Shown here: positions 33,698-41,265 of the stretch, piece by piece
Layout of the letters: every line of letters begins with the position of its first letter
Position numbering within the stretch: the first letter of the stretch is position 1
Assembly (NCBI RefSeq): GCF_900101025.1
Contig: NZ_FMUH01000007.1
Span: 62,001-126,000, forward strand
From: Klenkia marina
Lineage (GTDB): Bacteria > Actinomycetota > Actinomycetes > Mycobacteriales > Geodermatophilaceae
Length of the DNA: 64,000 bases
Direction: 5' to 3'
Position numbers and translations under genes: made by a program
Notes under the pieces: model-generated
What the model was told of the DNA's origin: nothing
Database searches by the model: none
The model's input: only the letters and a program-made list of their open reading frames with translations

Positions 33698-35074
33698 TCA
33701 CAGATCCGTGTCGGGTCCGCTCCAGTCGACCGCGGCCAGCAGGCCCGCCAGGCGCCCGCCGCGGGCGGGGTGCACCTGGGCCACCCAGGCGACCCGACCG
33801 GCCAGGTGCCGGCGCAGGGCGTGCCGGTCGCCGTCGAACGCGGCGAGGTCGGCCGCCGAGGGCCCGCGCCGGACGGCGTTGGTCAGCCGGGCGCGCAGGG
33901 CGTCGAGCTCGGCCCGGGGCAGGGACGTCCGGTCGTTGACGACGACGCCGGTCACCGTCTGCCGGGCACCGCGCCCGCGCACGCGGGTCTTCGTGGGCTG
34001 CACGGTGAAGCCCTCCTCGGCGACCACGGCCGCGACCCGGTGCCGCAGCCCGGCCGTGCCGCGCCGGCCGGAGAACGTGAGGTCGTCGGCGTAGCGGGTG
34101 TAGACCGCGCCGGCCGACGCGGCCAACCCGGCCAGTCGACGGTCGAGCCGGTGGGCGGCGAGGTTGGCCAGCTGCGGCGAGGTGGGCGCCCCCTGCGGCA
34201 GGTGCGGGAGGGCGAGCGCGGCGCGCACGTGGTCGCGGGCCCCGGGGGTGCCGCCGGCCGGCATGGTGGCCAGGTCGTCGCGGGTGGCCCGGGTGGTGCA
34301 CAGGCCGGTGATCAGCGCGGCCACCGGCTCGGGGTAGCCGGCGCTGCGCAGGGTCGCGAACACCCGGCCGGAGCGGACCGTCGCGAAGAAGGCGGCCAGG
34401 TCCATGGTCAGCAGCTGCTCGGCGCCCACGTGCTGCCGGGCGCCGGTCAGCGCCGAGCGGCCGGCCACGAAGCCGTGCGCTGCCGGGTGCGGCGGCACCG
34501 GGGCGAGCACCGCGTCGAGCAGCACCCGCTGCACCCGGCGCAGCCGCGGGGTGGGCACCTCCACCAGCCGGGGCACCCGGCCGGGCCGGGCCAGCCAGTG
34601 CCGGCGGTACAGCTGGAGGTGGCCGGCGGGTTCGGTGCGCTGCCGGTCGAGGGGGTCGGCGTACCAGCGCAGCTGGTCGAGGTCGGTGGCCAGCAGCTCG
34701 GCGACGTCGGACAGGTCGTGCAGCGGGTGCACCGGCCACCGGGCGCGGCCCATGCGGGTGGCCGTCGGCAGCCACTCGCGCACCCGGGGCTCGGGGACCG
34801 GCGGCGGCAGGTCCTCCTCGTCGTCGTACCCGGGCGGCTCGGCGGGCGGGTGCTCCCGGGCGGCGCTGAGGTAGCGGGCGAACTCGCCCGGGGCGTCGCG
34901 GGGCGGCTCCCGCCAGGCGGCCACCGTGGCCGCGGCCAGGGCGGGCAGCCAGTCGGGCGCGGGATCCAGGGCGCGGCGGCCCCGGGCGGTGAGGCCCTCG
35001 ACGGTCCAGGGTCCGTCGGCCAGTAAGGCAGTGGCCAGCGCCCGCGCGGTGCGCTGCTCGGGGGGCTGCTTCAC
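33698..35074 (-). CDS. Retron-type reverse transcriptase
   Basis: 458 residues from a GTG at 35074. Motifs in order: AHGFVAGRS at 199-207, LTMDLAAFF (first catalytic Asp 225), LPQGAPTSPQLAN at 292-304, YTRYADDLTFSG (Asp 330 and 331), and QTVTGVVVN with the VTG triplet (374-376) typical of retron enzymes. All catalytic residues are intact. Residues 1-110 are an N-terminal extension with an acidic Pro-rich linker (PPGYDDEEDLPPPVP) and no recognised domain. No maturase or endonuclease domain of group II introns is present. The structured RNA candidate at 35089-35252 ends 14 bases before the start. No Shine-Dalgarno site is visible. Retrons are anti-phage systems, and the effector is not evident here. 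Confidence 0.88.
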   Translation of the reverse strand: MKQPPEQRTARALATALLADGPWTVEGLTARGRRALDPAPDWLPALAAATVAAWREPPRDAPGEFARYLSAAREHPPAEPPGYDDEEDLPPPVPEPRVREWLPTATRMGRARWPVHPLHDLSDVAELLATDLDQLRWYADPLDRQRTEPAGHLQLYRRHWLARPGRVPRLVEVPTPRLRRVQRVLLDAVLAPVPPHPAAHGFVAGRSALTGARQHVGAEQLLTMDLAAFFATVRSGRVFATLRSAGYPEPVAALITGLCTTRATRDDLATMPAGGTPGARDHVRAALALPHLPQGAPTSPQLANLAAHRLDRRLAGLAASAGAVYTRYADDLTFSGRRGTAGLRHRVAAVVAEEGFTVQPTKTRVRGRGARQTVTGVVVNDRTSLPRAELDALRARLTNAVRRGPSAADLAAFDGDRHALRRHLAGRVAWVAQVHPARGGRLAGLLAAVDWSGPDTDL

Positions 35075-35088
35075 GTGGAACAGCGGGG

Positions 35089-35252
35089 TGCGGTGGTGGG
35101 GGTCGACCTGACCCGTCGTCCCGGCGTACGCGTGCGCGGAGCGCACCGACACGCCGGAGGCGTGGTGGTGGAGGCTGCGTGCGGTCCCCGGGGCATCCCC
35201 GGAGCTGCCGCGCCGACCTGCGGAGCGGCACCCTCGACCGCCCACCACCGCA
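35089..35252 (-). ncRNA. Candidate retron msr-msd RNA
   Basis: On the reverse transcriptase strand, arms at 35252-35234 and 35106-35089 pair over 18 bp (TGCGGTGGTGGG, then GGTCGA) with one bulged base at 35240, like retron a1/a2 repeats. Inside are TGCCGC/GCGGCA (35230-35225 with 35211-35206), CTCCGGGG-ATG-CCCCGGGG (35204-35186), and a longer hairpin in which CCGGCGT (35157-35151) pairs with ACGCCGG (35127-35121) around GTGCGC-TCC-GCGCAC. The first two would be msr stems and the last the msd stem. An alternative CACGCC-TCC-GGCGTG hairpin competes with it. The branching guanosine was not identified. Confidence 0.7.
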
Positions 35253-35301
35253 TGCCCGACACCCTCCCAGAACCCCCTTCCGGAGCGCTACGGTGCCGGA
35301 C

Positions 35302-35850
35302 GTGACCCGTGCCGTCGTCCTGCTCCGCGGGATCAACGTGGGCCGCGCCAAGCGCATCGCGATGGGCCCGCTGCGCGAGGCGCTGACCGCCCGGGGCCAC
35401 GGTGCCGTCGTCACCCACCTGCAGAGCGGCAACGTCGTGCTCGACACCGACCTCGACGAGGCCGCCCTGGCCGCCGACGTGCACGCCTGCGTCCGGGAGG
35501 AGTTCGGGCACGACGTCGACGTCGTCGTGCGCACCGGGGCGGAGCTGGCCGACGTCGTGGCGGGCGGGCCGGTCGCCCTGCCCGCGGGCACCGAGCTGGC
35601 CCCGAAGCGCTACCTGGTCACCTTCCTCACCGCGGTGCCCGCGCCGGCGGCGGCCGCCGCCGTCCCGGTCGCCGGCCCCGGGGACGGCGCGTGGGCTCTC
35701 GTCGGCCGCGACCTGCACCTCTGGCTGCCCGACGGCGTGATCGGCACTCCGGTCGGCGGCTGGCGGTGGGACCGCCTGCTCGGCACGGCCGGCACCGGCC
35801 GCAACTGGACGACGGTCGGCCGGGTCGCCGAGCTGGCCGGGACGCCGTGA
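35302..35850 (+). CDS. DUF1697 family protein
   Basis: 182 residues. VVLLRGINVGRAKRIAMGPLREAL at the start and HLQSGNVVLDTD at about 40 are the defining DUF1697 segments. The C-terminal RNWTTVGRVAELA fits as well. The family is widespread, small and cytoplasmic, with no established function. The GTG at 35302 lies 50 bases from the divergent retron RNA, so their promoters share that gap. Confidence 0.85.
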   Translation: MTRAVVLLRGINVGRAKRIAMGPLREALTARGHGAVVTHLQSGNVVLDTDLDEAALAADVHACVREEFGHDVDVVVRTGAELADVVAGGPVALPAGTELAPKRYLVTFLTAVPAPAAAAAVPVAGPGDGAWALVGRDLHLWLPDGVIGTPVGGWRWDRLLGTAGTGRNWTTVGRVAELAGTP

Positions 35851-35971
35851 CCGAGGCACCCGCCCCGGGGACCCCGGGGCCCCGCCCCGCCCCGCACGTG
35901 GTCGAATGGCGCGGGTCCAGGCCCACCCGCGCTGCAGACCGACGGCCGGGTCGACCACGAGGAGGGTCCGC

Positions 35972-36415
35972 GTGAACCGCGAACCGACGAGCCCCGTGTG
36001 GCCGTCGGCTCCCCCGCCGGCCGCCGAGCAGGGCCTGACCTGGAGCCTGGACCACGTGTCGCAGCTCCCCCGGGTGCGCGCGCAGCTGCGCCGGCACCTG
36101 GCCGAGGGCCGCAGCGAGGACCCCACCCCCGAGTCCACCGACCTCGACGACCAGCTCGTGCTGGCCTTCGACGAGATGGCGTCGAACGCCCTGCGGCACG
36201 GCGGCGGCGGCGTGGTGGCGCGGGTGGCGCCGCACGGCGCCTCCTGGCTGGTGGAGGTCTGCGACGAGGCGCCGGTCTCCCCGCCCACCCCGGCGGTCGA
36301 CCGCGACCCCAGCCAGGGCGGGCTCGGGCTGCACCTCATCGCCGAGATGGCCACCGCGCACGGCTGGCACACCCACGGCCGCGCCAAGAGCGTCTGGGCC
36401 CTGCTCCCCCGGTGA
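35972..36415 (+). CDS. RsbW/SpoIIAB-like ATP-binding (serine kinase) regulator
   Basis: 147 residues. A GHKL ATPase domain is visible: N-box FDEMASNALRHGGGG at about residue 65 and the glycine-rich lid GGLGLHLIAEMA near 112. Such stand-alone domains phosphorylate STAS anti-anti-sigma proteins or bind sigma factors. A related protein is at 52678 and a STAS protein at 48202, so a partner-switching network is plausible. GGAGGG precedes the GTG. Its stop overlaps the rhodanese start. Confidence 0.85.
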   Translation: MNREPTSPVWPSAPPPAAEQGLTWSLDHVSQLPRVRAQLRRHLAEGRSEDPTPESTDLDDQLVLAFDEMASNALRHGGGGVVARVAPHGASWLVEVCDEAPVSPPTPAVDRDPSQGGLGLHLIAEMATAHGWHTHGRAKSVWALLPR

Positions 36416-36813
36416 CCGAGGGCGTCGACGCGGTGCTGGCCCGCGCGCGCGAGGGCGTCGTCCGGCTCGACCCGGCGCAGACCGCCGCGGCGCTGGGCCG
36501 GGGTGCATTGGTCGTCGACACCCGCACCGAGACCCAGCGCGCCGAGCAGGGCGAGATCCCGGGCGCCCTGGTCATCGACCGCACGGTGCTCGAGTGGCGG
36601 CTGGACCCCACCGGCAGCCACCGCATCCCCGAGGCCACCGGCTGGGACGTCGAGGTGGTCGTCGTCTGCCACGAGGGCTACAGCTCGTCGCTGGCCGCCG
36701 CGAGCCTGCGCGCGGTGGGCCTGCACCGGGCCACCGACCTGGTGGGCGGGTTCGCCGCCTGGCGCGATGCCGGGTTCCCGGTCGACCGCGGCCCGGCCGA
36801 CGTCCGCCGCTGA
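36412..36813 (+). CDS. Rhodanese-like sulfurtransferase domain protein
   Basis: 133 residues, one rhodanese domain. The start ALVVDTRTETQRAEQGEIPGALVIDRTVLEWRL and the active-site loop VVCHEGYSSSLAAASL with Cys at about residue 85 are intact, followed by DLVGGFAAWRDAGFPV. It can transfer a persulfide sulfur or act in redox signalling. It overlaps the kinase-like gene by four bases, an unusual pairing suggesting joint regulation. Confidence 0.85.
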   Translation: MTEGVDAVLARAREGVVRLDPAQTAAALGRGALVVDTRTETQRAEQGEIPGALVIDRTVLEWRLDPTGSHRIPEATGWDVEVVVVCHEGYSSSLAAASLRAVGLHRATDLVGGFAAWRDAGFPVDRGPADVRR

Positions 36814-36864
36814 CCCCGTCGCGGACGCCGTCGCCGGGCCCGGCGCGGGGGCCGGCGCCGGACC

Positions 36865-38697
36865 TCAGCGGCCGACGGCGTAGCCCTGCATGCCGCGGGG
36901 GTTGGCAGCCGCCGTCAGCAGGCCGGTGCTCGGGTCGGCGCTCACCGCCGACAGCCGGCCGAGCGACCAGGCGTCGGCCACCACCACGGTGTGCCCGCGG
37001 CGGCGCAGGTCGGCGATCACCTGCTCGCCCACCCGCGACTCCACGACCACCTCGCCGGGCACGGTCTCGCGGGGGTAGAACGACGACGGGAAGCTCGTGG
37101 TGTGCCAGGCCGGGGCGTCGATCGCGGCCTGCAGGTCGAGCCCGCGCACGGTGTGCGCGAGCCAGAAGCACAGCTGCCACTGCTCCTGCTGGTCACCGCC
37201 CGGGGTGCCGAAGGCCAGCCAGCGGCCGGTGCTGCGGTCCTGCGCCAGGGTCGGGGTGAGCGTGGTGCGCGGCCGTTTGCCCGGGGCCAGGGAGTTGGGC
37301 AGGCCGCGGTCGAGCCAGAACATCTGCGCCCGGGTGCCGAGCGCGAAGCCCAGCTCGGGGATGGTCGGAGAGCTCTGCAGCCACCCGCCCGAGGGGGTGG
37401 CCGAGACGACGTTGCCCCAGCGGTCGACGACGTCGACGTGGCAGGTGTCGCCGCGGGTGGTGCCGTCGCGCTCGGTGATCTGCTCACCGGTGCGCTGGAC
37501 GGTGGGTTCGCCGACGCCGGCCCCGACGGCGAAGCTGCCGGACGGGTCCGTCACGTGCCGGGGGAGCCGGGGCGGGCGCCCGTCGGGTGACCCGGGCCGC
37601 AAGGTCAGGCTTGCGGTGTCACCGACGAGCGCCCGCCTCTCAGCGGTGTACTGCGGGTCGAGCAGGTGATCGAGCGGGACGTCGGGCACGTCCCCGTACC
37701 AGGCCTCGCGGTCGCCCATGGCCAACTTGACCGCCTCGACGGTGGCGTGGACGACCTCGGCCGATGGCGCCTGCTGCCCTGCTCCCTCGCCCGGTGCCAG
37801 TGCGGGCACACCGTCCAGCATCGCCAGCGTCTGCAGCATCGCCGGTCCCTGGGACCACGGCCCGGCCTTCGAGACGTCCCACCCTCGCCAGTCGGTCGTG
37901 ACCGGGGGCTCGTACGTCGGCTGCCAGCTGGCCAGATCGTGCCCGGTGAGGAAGCCCGCATGGTCGCGACCGGAGTCGTCACGCACGGGGCGCCGGGAGA
38001 ACACGTCGATCGCATCGGCGACGAATCCGGAGTACCAGGCCGCGAGCGCCGCATCGATGCCTGCCTCCCGGGAGGGTCCGCGCGCTGCGTCGAGCAGCCG
38101 GCGGTACGTGGAGGCGAGAGCTGTGTTGCGGAACAGGCGGCCCGCTGCCGGAGGAGCTCCGTCGGCGGCGAGCCAGGTGGCGGCCGAGGTCGGCCAGTGG
38201 GTGGAGAAGTGCTCGGAGACCGAGGCGACGGTCGCTGCCACCCGTGGGGAGAGCGGGTGGCCGGACTCGGCGTACTCGACCGCGAAGCGGAGGACGGCGT
38301 CCAGCGGCAGGCTGCCGTGGTCGCGGAGGAGGGTCAGCCAGGCACCGACAGCACCGGGGACGGTGGCCGCGAGCAGGCCCGTACCGGGGACCAGCTCGAG
38401 ACCGAGTGCCTCGAACGCTTCGATGGTGGCTGCGGCCGGGGAGATCCCCTGGCCCGAGAGCACGGCGGCCCGGCCCGCGAACCCACCGGCCCCGCCGCGG
38501 GCGAACACGATCGGGACCTCGCCACCCGGGCCGTTGAGGTGCGGCTCGACGACGTGGAGGACGAAGCCGGCAGCGACAGCGGCGTCGAACGCGTTCCCGC
38601 CGGCCTCGAGCGTCGCCATGCCGGCTGAGCTGGCGAGCCAGTGCGTCGAGGCGACCATGCCGAAGGTGCCGGCGAGTTCGGGACGGGTCGTGAACAC
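36865..38697 (-). CDS. ggt: Gamma-glutamyltransferase family protein
   Basis: 610 residues, Ntn-hydrolase family. The large subunit begins with ASTHWLASSAGMATLEAGGNAFDAAVAAGF. The autocleavage and nucleophile Thr is in TTRGDTCHVDVVDRWGNVVSATPSGG at about residue 415, and GGDQQEQWQLCFWLAH and AIDAPAWHT follow in the small subunit. No signal peptide is evident, so it may act in the cytoplasm, unlike secreted GGTs. It cleaves or transfers gamma-glutamyl groups. The N-terminal third has weaker third-position GC than its surroundings. Confidence 0.88.
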   Translation of the reverse strand: MFTTRPELAGTFGMVASTHWLASSAGMATLEAGGNAFDAAVAAGFVLHVVEPHLNGPGGEVPIVFARGGAGGFAGRAAVLSGQGISPAAATIEAFEALGLELVPGTGLLAATVPGAVGAWLTLLRDHGSLPLDAVLRFAVEYAESGHPLSPRVAATVASVSEHFSTHWPTSAATWLAADGAPPAAGRLFRNTALASTYRRLLDAARGPSREAGIDAALAAWYSGFVADAIDVFSRRPVRDDSGRDHAGFLTGHDLASWQPTYEPPVTTDWRGWDVSKAGPWSQGPAMLQTLAMLDGVPALAPGEGAGQQAPSAEVVHATVEAVKLAMGDREAWYGDVPDVPLDHLLDPQYTAERRALVGDTASLTLRPGSPDGRPPRLPRHVTDPSGSFAVGAGVGEPTVQRTGEQITERDGTTRGDTCHVDVVDRWGNVVSATPSGGWLQSSPTIPELGFALGTRAQMFWLDRGLPNSLAPGKRPRTTLTPTLAQDRSTGRWLAFGTPGGDQQEQWQLCFWLAHTVRGLDLQAAIDAPAWHTTSFPSSFYPRETVPGEVVVESRVGEQVIADLRRRGHTVVVADAWSLGRLSAVSADPSTGLLTAAANPRGMQGYAVGR

Positions 38698-39401
38698 CGG
38701 TCCAACCTACGAGCCCCACCACTGGGTCGCAGGCTGCCCGACCCCGAGGTGCACGAGGTCCAGGCGACTCCCCGCACCACCGCACGACGTCGCGTCCTGA
38801 CTGCAGGACGGGACGCCGGGACCGGCGCGGGAGCGGTCACCCGGCGCAGCGGCGCCCCTGCCGGGAACGCGCGGGTCGAGCTGGCGGGCCGGGGCGACGT
38901 CGGCCCGGGGAGCTCCCGCATCGGTGCGGGGTCGTCGTCGGGGGCGCGGTGCCGGGACGCGGGCGAGGCCGTGGGCGTGCTGGGCAGCTCGCGCATCGGC
39001 ACCGGGTCGTCGTCGTCCGGGGCGCGGTGCCGCAGGTCGAGCTCGGCCTGCGCCGCTGCGGCCGCCAGGGCCGCGGCGGCCGGCCGGCCCCAGGCGAGGT
39101 TCTCGCCGTCGGGCCCGGCACCCCAGGAGGCCAGGCGGTGCAGAGCGGCGCGGACCCAGGTGATGAGCCGGGTCAGGGTCAGCACCGGCGACCGCCGGGG
39201 CCGGCGCGGGTGGGCCGGGACCAGCCGGGCGACGGTGAACGTCTGCTGGCCCTCCACCGCGGCCCGTGCCCGGGCGACCCGCTCGGCCGACGACAAGCTG
39301 GTCAGCGCGACCGCCCGCTGCCGGGCGTCGTGGTCTGCCGCTGCCCGCAGCCGAGCAGCGCTGCTGGGCCGGATGACCGGGTACTGCAGCGTCTCGGACA
39401 T
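38334..39401 (-). CDS. Hypothetical protein; 3' end overlaps ggt and is doubtful
   Basis: The ATG at 39401 opens a frame whose first about 200 codons have normal codon bias. It contains one hydrophobic stretch (LTLTRLITWVRAALHRLASWGAG) and an internal duplication, RHRAPDDD..PMRELP, twice. After about 38800 the frame loses coding character and runs 364 bases into ggt on the same strand, ending at 38334. In another frame a well-biased C-terminus (LDLVHLGVGQPATQWWGS) ends at a TAG near 38707. A frameshift near 38800 or a fused remnant is likely. No family is recognised. Confidence 0.4.
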   Translation of the reverse strand: MSETLQYPVIRPSSAARLRAAADHDARQRAVALTSLSSAERVARARAAVEGQQTFTVARLVPAHPRRPRRSPVLTLTRLITWVRAALHRLASWGAGPDGENLAWGRPAAAALAAAAAQAELDLRHRAPDDDDPVPMRELPSTPTASPASRHRAPDDDPAPMRELPGPTSPRPASSTRAFPAGAPLRRVTAPAPVPASRPAVRTRRRAVVRGVAWTSCTSGSGSLRPSGGARRLDRCSRPVPNSPAPSAWSPRRTGSPAQPAWRRSRPAGTRSTPLSLPASSSTSSSRTSTARVARSRSCSPAAGPVGSRAGPPCSRARGSPRPQPPSKRSRHSVSSWSPVRACSRPPSPVLSVPG

Positions 39402-39684
39402 GGGGTTCTCCTCTCCTGCTCGAAGCGTGAGCCGCAGCCGGGGAAGGGACTGCGGTCAGGGAGAAGAGTGGCTCGTGGGGCGCACGGGAACGGTCGTCCG
39501 CGACACGTCACCGACGGCGCGTGACCGAACCGTTGCGCGGGCCGCGCCGCGGGCCGGTGACCAGCCCGTCCGGCGGTTCACATGTCGACCCGAATCGGTG
39601 TTTTCGCAGGTCGGACTGTGAACGCCAGCCGGTGACCCCAGGACGCGTCGGGTGGGGCGGGCGTGTCGCGTGTGACGGAGGGGG

Positions 39685-40020
39685 TCAGCGGTGGTGCGCG
39701 ACGGCGGGGTCGGCACCCACCGCGCGCAGCGCCTGCACCAGCAGCGCACCCAGCGGACCCTCGGCGACCGTGTAGTAGACGAACGTGCCCTCGCGGCGGC
39801 CCTGCACGAGCCCGGCCAGCCGCAGCTTGGAGAGGTGCTGGCTCACCGCGGTGGCCGAGGTGCCGGCCAGCTCGGCCAGGCACGCCACGTTGCTCTCGCC
39901 CTGCGCCAGCGCCCACAGCACCGAGAACCGGGTGGGGTCGCTGAGCATGCGCAGCAGGTCGGTGGCTTCCCGCACCTGGGCAGGGTCGGGCATCGCGAAG
40001 TCGTCGATGCCCTGGTGCAT
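39685..40020 (-). CDS. ArsR/SmtB family regulator
   Basis: 111 residues, a minimal winged helix: RMLSDPTRFSVLWALAQGESNVACLAELAGTSATAVSQHLSKLRLAGLVQGRREGTFVYYTV. One cysteine in the alpha-3 segment and a C-terminal HHR are the only obvious metal-ligand candidates, so metal sensing of the KmtR/NmtR kind is possible but unproven. It is divergent from the nucleoside hydrolase, 32 bases apart, and may regulate it. Confidence 0.85.
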   Translation of the reverse strand: MHQGIDDFAMPDPAQVREATDLLRMLSDPTRFSVLWALAQGESNVACLAELAGTSATAVSQHLSKLRLAGLVQGRREGTFVYYTVAEGPLGALLVQALRAVGADPAVAHHR

Positions 40021-40052
40021 GGCCCGGATCCTAGTGCGGCAGGCTCTCCGAC

Positions 40053-40997
40053 GTGACGGCACGCACCCCTCTGGTCATCGACACCGACCCCGGCATCGAC
40101 GACGCCCTGGCGATCCTGCTCGCCCTGGCCAGCCCGGAGGTGGACCTGCAGCTGGTCACCACGGTGCACGGCAACGTCGAGCTGGCGCAGACCACGCAGA
40201 ACGCACTGCGGGTGCTGCACCTGGCCGGGCGCCCCGACGTCCCGGTGGCCGCCGGTGCCGCCGGCCCGCTGGTGCACCCGCTGCCCGAGCGTGCCGGGCA
40301 CGTGCACGGCGCCGCCGGGCTGGGCGGCGTGGAGCTGCCGGCCTCGCCCGCGACGGTGGACCCGCGGCCCGCGGTGGTCGCCCTGGCCGACCTGCTCATG
40401 GCCCACGAGCCGGGCACCGTCACCGTCGCGCCGATCGGGCCGCTGACCAACATCGCGTTGCTGCTGCACGTGTTCCCGGAGGCGGCGGCCCGCATCGGCC
40501 GGGTCGTGTGGATGGGCGGCTCGGCCACCCGCGGCGGCAACGTCACCGCCGCGGCCGAGTTCAACGCGTGGGCCGACCCCGAGGCCGCGCAGGCGGTGCT
40601 GCGCTCCGGTCTCGCGGTGACGATGGTGGGGCTCGACGTCACCATGCCCACCGTGCTGACCGAGGCCGGCATCGAGCGCTTCCGCGACACCGGCGGGCGG
40701 GTCGGAAAGACCGCCGCCGGCATCCTGCGGCAGTACGTCGACTCCGCCCGCGACCGCTACGGCATCGACGGCGTGGTGGTGCACGACGCGCTCGCGCTGA
40801 CCGAGGCGATCGTGCCCGGCACGCTGACCACCACCCGGCGGGACGTCGTCGTCGACACCACGCTGGGTGCCGGCCGCGGCCAGACGCTGGTCGACCGCCG
40901 CGCGGTGGCCGGGCACGGGGTCGAGGTCGCCGAGTCCGTCGACAGCGCCGCCGCGGTCGAGTTCCTGGTCGAGCGCCTCAGCTCCTACGGGACCTGA
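40053..40997 (+). CDS. Nucleoside hydrolase (inosine/uridine-preferring type)
   Basis: 314 residues. The calcium-binding signature DTDPGIDDA is at about residue 10, VAPIGPLTNIALLL near 128, and the closing VHDALALTEAI near 248. It hydrolyses ribonucleosides to base and ribose for salvage. GTG at 40053. It is divergent from an ArsR gene. The nucleobase permease at 32.2 kb would serve the same pathway. Confidence 0.9.
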   Translation: MTARTPLVIDTDPGIDDALAILLALASPEVDLQLVTTVHGNVELAQTTQNALRVLHLAGRPDVPVAAGAAGPLVHPLPERAGHVHGAAGLGGVELPASPATVDPRPAVVALADLLMAHEPGTVTVAPIGPLTNIALLLHVFPEAAARIGRVVWMGGSATRGGNVTAAAEFNAWADPEAAQAVLRSGLAVTMVGLDVTMPTVLTEAGIERFRDTGGRVGKTAAGILRQYVDSARDRYGIDGVVVHDALALTEAIVPGTLTTTRRDVVVDTTLGAGRGQTLVDRRAVAGHGVEVAESVDSAAAVEFLVERLSSYGT

Positions 40998-41000
40998 GGC

Positions 41001-41265
41001 CCAGTCCCGCACCGCGGTCTCCTGGAACAGGGCGACCTGCAGGCCGGCCGGCTCGGCGAGCCGGGAGTCGACCGACCGCCACGGCCTCAGCACCAGCTCG
41101 GCGCCTGCGTCGCACCGGACACTGCAGGAACGGCTGCGCGACGAGGTCCAGCGCCTGGAGGACCGACGTCGCGAGCTGGCCCGGCAGGTCGCCGTGCTCG
41201 CCGACCTGCTCTTCGAGCAGCCCCCGCTCAGTGCCCCGCGGGGGTCGGGCCGACCGGCGGCCTGA
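41001..41265. pseudogene. Coding-like remnants between nucleoside hydrolase and ltrA-like gene
   Basis: On the minus strand, bases of about 41001-41118 read GAELVLRPWRSVDSRLAEPAGLQVALFQE, resembling the C-terminus of a glyoxalase/VOC protein but with no start. On the plus strand, about 41119-41265 read LQERLRDEVQRLEDRRRELARQVAVLADLLFEQ, a coiled-coil segment with no usable start codon and ending 38 bases inside the ltrA-like gene. Both have coding-style GC3. They look like pieces of lost genes joined near 41118. Confidence 0.3.

Noticed and set aside
33698-35074. Group II intron or diversity-generating retroelement
   Set aside because: No maturase or HNH domain, no domain V-like hairpin, and no template/variable repeat pair or Avd-like gene was seen; the adjacent RNA and VTG motif fit a retron better.
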